Assembly: GCA_021203205.1 (NCBI GenBank) | Contig: JAJQBQ010000018.1 | Coordinates: 1-64,000, forward strand | Direction of reading: 5' to 3' | From: Lachnospiraceae bacterium | GTDB taxonomy: Bacteria > Bacillota > Clostridia > Lachnospirales > Lachnospiraceae | Length of the DNA: 64,000 bases | In this document: one piece after another, positions 60,866-64,000 of the stretch | How the letters are laid out: every line of letters begins with the position of its first letter | Position numbering within the stretch: the first letter of the stretch is position 1 | The notes under the pieces: generated by a model | The model's database searches: none | Seen by the model: only the letters and a program-made list of their open reading frames with translations | Told to the model about the DNA's origin: nothing | Program-made: the position numbers and the translations under genes

Positions 60866-61870
60866 TTGAAACGCCACAGAACAATCTTTCTATTAACCGG
60901 CCTGATTGCCGCACTGAACTTTTTTCGCTGCCTTAACCAAGGCTGGAATGCGGCAGACTGGTATGTCGATCTGCTCGCACTTGTCGGCCTGGGAAATCCG
61001 GAAATGAGAACCGTGCCGCTTGTGATGATGGCGGGGGACATGGTACCCATTTTCTGCTTCGAGCTGATTTTTGGCATTTCCCTGTACCAGCATTACTGCA
61101 CGTGCAGCGTCTACTATTTCAGCAGGCAGAACAACCGCTCGAAGTGGTACCTGATGGAGAGTGCGAAACTCTTTGGTTATACGGCGGAATATATGGCGTT
61201 GTATGTTTTCCTTTCAGCCCTGACAGCGGTGGTTGCCGCAGGTGGGATGTTTGCCGATGATATTTCAGCCGGTGGTGTTATAGACAGCAATGTTTTGGCT
61301 GGTAATATTACAGCCAACAGTATTTGGCCCGGTGATATTTCAACCGGCAGTATTTTGGCTGGTTATATTTCAACCGGCGGTATTTCTGCCGGTGATATTT
61401 TAGCCGACAGTATTTCACCAGGCAGTGTTCCTGTCGGTGATATCCCTGGCGACAGCATGTTAATGGGAACCATAATTTTGTGTCTTATGATTACAGCGCT
61501 GTACACCCTGTACGCGTTTTGCTTTACACTTTTGATAAATATCCTGTGTATCGCAGTCGGGAGCCAGTTCTCATACGTGGCTGTCATCGGTGCGCAGCTA
61601 GCTCTGGTTCTCGCAAACGTCGTGCCGGAGGTGACGGAACTGGAGGGGGCTTTGCGGTTAAAGCTTTTGCTCAACCCCACAGCGAGCCTGGTCCTGTCCT
61701 GGCATACGCCTGTTATGGGAGAATACTGGGAGCAGACGGTCGCGGCAGATTTTTCGGTGTGGTATTCGTTCCTGTATCTTGCAGCAATCGCTGGAATCGT
61801 ACTTTTCGCCGGACGGTTGGCTGTAAAGCGAACCGACATATTAGGCGGGAGTCGCGCGGTGGGGGAATGA
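60866..61870 (+). CDS. ABC-2-like permease, subunit B, with pentapeptide-like repeats (module 3)
   Basis: The 334-residue protein starts at TTG with GAGGGAGA upstream. It has helices at about 6-20, 48-72 and 107-128, then residues 131-197 consist of pentapeptide-like units (AGNIT, PGDIS, TGSIL, AGYIS, TGGIS), and then three or four helices to the end. Without the repeat it would be about 267 residues, the size of the module 2 permeases. The repeat lies in a loop, probably outside the membrane. Confidence 0.8.
   Translation: MKRHRTIFLLTGLIAALNFFRCLNQGWNAADWYVDLLALVGLGNPEMRTVPLVMMAGDMVPIFCFELIFGISLYQHYCTCSVYYFSRQNNRSKWYLMESAKLFGYTAEYMALYVFLSALTAVVAAGGMFADDISAGGVIDSNVLAGNITANSIWPGDISTGSILAGYISTGGISAGDILADSISPGSVPVGDIPGDSMLMGTIILCLMITALYTLYAFCFTLLINILCIAVGSQFSYVAVIGAQLALVLANVVPEVTELEGALRLKLLLNPTASLVLSWHTPVMGEYWEQTVAADFSVWYSFLYLAAIAGIVLFAGRLAVKRTDILGGSRAVGE
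61256..61456 (+). repeat. 30-bp (2 x 15-bp) in-frame repeat coding for pentapeptides
   Basis: About six units of roughly 30 bp give GDISTGSILA, GYISTGGISA, GDILADSISP and similar. Each half-unit follows the xGxIx pentapeptide rule with a small residue two places before Ile. The region is more AT-rich than the rest of the gene. Confidence 0.85.
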
Positions 61871-62055
61871 GGAGCGCCTATTGATGGATGAGAAAATGTC
61901 TTCCCGTAGAGACTTTTTTATCAGGGAGATTTTATGCCCGCTGCTCAGACACCAACATGAGGAAAGAAAAGCCGATTGCTCCGCGCGAAGTCAACGCGAA
62001 GCGTTTACTTCAGTGCTCCTGCGATCGTTCAAAGGAAATAAGGAGTAGGGATACG

Positions 62056-62715
62056 ATGAAAATTATATTGAAAAATGTCACAAAACGGATCGGCACAAAC
62101 GAAGTGCTCACAGAAGTCAATGCAGAATTTGAAAGCGGCAGGGTTTACGGGATAACCGGCCGCAACGGTAGCGGAAAGACTATGCTTTTGCGCGTGATCG
62201 CGGGTCTGCTGCGCCCGACGATGGGAGAAATTCTGGTGGACGATGGTGCGGAAAACTCTGTGGGAAATCCGCCTAAAAGGCTGTACAAGGATCTGGAGGT
62301 CATTCCGAAGCTCGGCATTGTTCTTGAAAACGCTGGGCTGTATCCGGAATTTTCCGGTTACCAAAACCTGAAATTTCTTGCGGGCATCAACAAGCTGGTC
62401 GGGGAAGCCAAGATACGGGAGACTATCGAACGGGTCGGTCTGGACCCGAACGATAAGCGCAGCATCCGCAAATATTCGCTCGGCATGCGGCAGCGCATCA
62501 CTCTGGCTCAGGCCATCATGGAAAAGCCGGATGTGCTTCTCTTAGATGAGCCGACGAACGCGCTGGATGAGACAGGCGTGGAACTGCTGTACAAAATCGT
62601 GCGCGAAGAAAAGGAGCGTGGGGCGCTGGTGATCCTGGTAAGCCACACACGGAACGATATACAGGCAGTGTGCGACTGCGAAATGAAGATGCGGAGCGGG
62701 AAGCTTGCGTTTTAA
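62056..62715 (+). CDS. ABC transporter ATPase (module 3)
   Basis: The 219-residue ATPase has Walker A (GRNGSGKTM), signature YSLGMRQRI, Walker B (VLLLDEPTNALD) and the switch His (VSHTRND). It is a close paralogue of the ATPase at 54321. AAGGAG at 62040-62045 is 10 nt before the ATG at 62056; the frame is open from 61888 but without a good start. It powers the two permeases upstream. Confidence 0.92.
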   Translation: MKIILKNVTKRIGTNEVLTEVNAEFESGRVYGITGRNGSGKTMLLRVIAGLLRPTMGEILVDDGAENSVGNPPKRLYKDLEVIPKLGIVLENAGLYPEFSGYQNLKFLAGINKLVGEAKIRETIERVGLDPNDKRSIRKYSLGMRQRITLAQAIMEKPDVLLLDEPTNALDETGVELLYKIVREEKERGALVILVSHTRNDIQAVCDCEMKMRSGKLAF

Positions 62716-62793
62716 TCCCCTTTCCGCCGCCAGACCGATGGCACAAATAATGAAAGTTCTGTTTTTGTCACAGAAATTTTTTGAAAAAAAGAT

Positions 62794-62829
62794 TTTGGCA
62801 ACAAGTTGGCAACAAAATCATGGTATACT
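62794..62829 (+). promoter_or_regulatory. Tandem TTGGCAACAA motif and extended -10 element
   Basis: TTGGCAACAAG and TTGGCAACAAA (62795-62816) form an 11-bp direct repeat. TGGTATACT (62821-62829) is an extended -10. A transcript from here would include the structured element at 62866 and the response regulator gene. Confidence 0.5.
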
Positions 62830-62848
62830 ATAGAAGTCTGTCATTTCG

Positions 62849-62867
62849 CCGGCCGTGCGTCGGCCGG
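62849..62867. repeat. GC-rich hairpin at the edge of the structured element
   Basis: CCGGCCG and CGGCCGG pair perfectly with loop TGCGT. No T-run follows. Confidence 0.7.
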
Positions 62868-63113
62868 TTACTATTCACGGCCTCCCCCTGCATTCGCAAA
62901 AACTTCGACTTAGATTTCATGAAACCGTCTCATTTCACGAAGTTTGGAAATTAAATCGCGTAGCGATTTAATTTCAGCTCATTGAGGGGAGGTGACTGTT
63001 GCACAGTCATCCTATGAAATTCAATAAGTTCCCTTACGAGCACATAAGTTCAGCGAAGCTGAACTTGCGACGTGAACTTATTGAATTTTATAGGATTTCC
63101 GTGAATAGTAACC
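62866..63113. repeat. Nested palindromic element with 15-bp terminal inverted repeats
   Basis: GGTTACTATTCACGG (62866-62880) and CCGTGAATAGTAACC (63099-63113) are perfect inverted repeats. Inside, CCTCCCC (62881 area) pairs with GGGGAGG (62985-62991); AAACTTCG with CGAAGTTT (62900 and 62938); a 13-bp perfect hairpin occupies 62947-62975; TGACTGT-TGC-ACAGTCA covers 62993-63009; and a 22-bp stem with one or two mismatches (63010-63031 with 63074-63095) encloses AAGTTCAGC-GAA-GCTGAACTT. The layout is a multi-branched structure. It has no reading frame I accept. It could be a non-autonomous mobile element or a structured RNA leader of the next gene. Confidence 0.8.
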
Positions 63114-63303
63114 ATTTGACAGGCTTTTATTCTTCATTGACATTCATACAGTTGCCTGATAAACTTTGGTTCAGGCATCAAAAGTCATCTTTCAGAGTTA
63201 ATGAGAAGTATTAATTCATATGCATATGTCAGCGGAAAGACTTTATGACCCGAACCAATTCCTGAAAATAAGTCATGACACTGCGGAAGGGAGGAACAGC
63301 GAT

Positions 63304-63951
63304 ATGGTCAAAATATTGATCGCGGAGGACGAGAAGGCGATTAATGAACTCGTCACATTTAATCTGGAGCTGGCCGGATACGAGTGCTGCCAGGTCTATG
63401 ACGGCGAAGCCTGTCTCGAGGAGCTGTTAAAACATAAATATGATCTGCTGATCCTGGATGTCATGATGCCAAAGCGTTCCGGTTTTGAACTGATGGAGTT
63501 TACCGAGAATATCCCGGTGATTTTCCTCACCGCGAAATCTGCGTCGGCGGACAAGATCAAAGGGCTGCGGCTGGGCGCGGACGATTATATCACCAAGCCC
63601 TTTGATATCGTGGAGCTGGTGGAGCGTGTGAAGGCTGTTCTGCGGAGAACAAAAAAGGATGAGAATGTTTTCGAATTCGATGATGTGCGCATCGAGTTCG
63701 ACCGGCGCCGGGTCTTCAAGGCCGGCGTGGAAGTGGACTTAAAGCCAAAGGAGTTTGACCTGTTAGAAGCCCTGGTTAATCACCGAAATCTGGCGCTGTC
63801 CCGGGAAAAGCTGCTCAGGCTGGTCTGGGATTACGACTACGAAGGCGACACCCGCACCGTGGATGTGCACATTCAGCGGCTGCGCAAGAAGCTGGGCATA
63901 TCAGATCGAATTCAGACGGTCTATAAGAGGGGATACCGGTTTGAAATATGA
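63304..63951 (+). CDS. OmpR-family response regulator
   Basis: The 215-residue protein has a receiver domain (acidic EDE at about residues 8-10, phospho-acceptor Asp in LLILDVMMPKRSG, Thr in FLTAKS, Lys in YITKPFD) and a winged-helix C-terminal domain (VDLKPKEFDLLEALV, VDVHIQRLRKKLG, YKRGYRFEI). GAAGGGAGG is 8 nt before the ATG at 63304; the open frame from 63220 lacks a good site. It is followed by a kinase gene overlapping its stop, and may regulate the exporter genes nearby. Confidence 0.94.
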   Translation: MVKILIAEDEKAINELVTFNLELAGYECCQVYDGEACLEELLKHKYDLLILDVMMPKRSGFELMEFTENIPVIFLTAKSASADKIKGLRLGADDYITKPFDIVELVERVKAVLRRTKKDENVFEFDDVRIEFDRRRVFKAGVEVDLKPKEFDLLEALVNHRNLALSREKLLRLVWDYDYEGDTRTVDVHIQRLRKKLGISDRIQTVYKRGYRFEI

Positions 63952-64000
63952 AAATAAAATTTTGGCAGAAAACCTGGCTGCTCACGATGGCACTGTTTTT
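63948..64000 (+). CDS. Sensor histidine kinase, 5' end only
   Basis: The ATG overlaps the response regulator stop codon (ATGA), as in many OmpR-type operons. Seventeen codons are visible, MKIKFWQKTWLLTMAL and on, which look like the start of a first membrane helix. The rest lies beyond the window. The call rests on position and this start. Confidence 0.7.
   Translation, partial: MKIKFWQKTWLLTMALF

Noticed and set aside
62999..63214. 71-codon frame inside the palindromic element
   Set aside because: Its sequence is produced by the inverted repeats, and no ribosome binding site in the right place supports it.

Overview
The window looks like chromosome from a Gram-positive Bacillota of the class Clostridia, most likely Lachnospiraceae. 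The evidence is AGGAGG-type ribosome binding sites, lipoprotein signal peptides, an AgrC/LytTR-type two-component pair, DUF4869, BspA-like leucine-rich repeats, VanZ and PAP2 proteins, a mid-range GC content with AT-rich spacers, and no outer-membrane genes. I found no tRNA, rRNA or CRISPR array. It reads as an accessory-rich region dominated by ABC exporters with their regulators, mixed with decaying toxin-antitoxin loci, a restriction-modification island and insertion-sequence debris.

Layout. 1-5000: a broken DUF4160 gene, DUF2442, and a large SNF2-family helicase with a SWIM finger. 5008-9928: a lipoprotein on the minus strand, then a three-gene exporter operon resembling the immunity/export part of lactococcin-972 systems. 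10321-18074: ECF module 1 (sigma, membrane anti-sigma, lipoprotein, 884-residue permease, ATPase). 18256-20309: an AAA-ATPase/nuclease gene between direct repeats. 20423-23346: a TldD/TldE protease pair. 23436-24866: a phosphodiesterase and a histidine phosphatase on the minus strand. 25072-29718: BrnT/BrnA, then a cluster of FtsX-like membrane proteins. 29888-32193: LytTR regulator and GHKL kinase. 32209-33224: DinJ with a frameshifted YafQ, and half of an ABC ATPase gene. 33296-38797: restriction island with an N4/N6 methylase, a fused double-D12 adenine methylase, an AlwI-like type IIS endonuclease and an AT-rich gene of uncertain family. 38904-43236: HicB remnant and a divergent ATPase/FtsX pair. 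43623-45602: PAP2 and VanZ. 45821-48767: DUF4869 and a P-loop gene separated by an IS607/TnpB remnant, the P-loop gene having lost its middle. 48901-56361: ECF module 2. 56505: orphan Phd/YefM antitoxin. 56931-62715: ECF module 3. 62866-63113: a nested palindromic element. 63304-64000: OmpR-type regulator and the start of its kinase.

The strongest systems-level signal is the threefold ECF module. Each copy has a sigma factor starting MED, a tail-anchored anti-sigma with a shared LYNGLT-IDDEL N-terminus and a variable outside domain, extracytoplasmic proteins, ABC-2-like permeases and an ATPase. All three sigma genes carry the same upstream motif (GTGATAT, about 22 nt, then CGTCTTATA), which suggests autoregulation. 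I infer a set of envelope-stress or antimicrobial-sensing exporters that arose by duplication and diverged in the sensor part.

A second theme is in-frame tandem repetition. Five unrelated proteins carry diverged repeats with units of 15, 30, 36, 42 and 69 bp, all multiples of three. A 40-bp duplication outside the three-base rule appears only after a stop codon. A third theme is decay of accessory loci: in several toxin-antitoxin sites the antitoxin is intact while the toxin is broken or reduced to a few codons.
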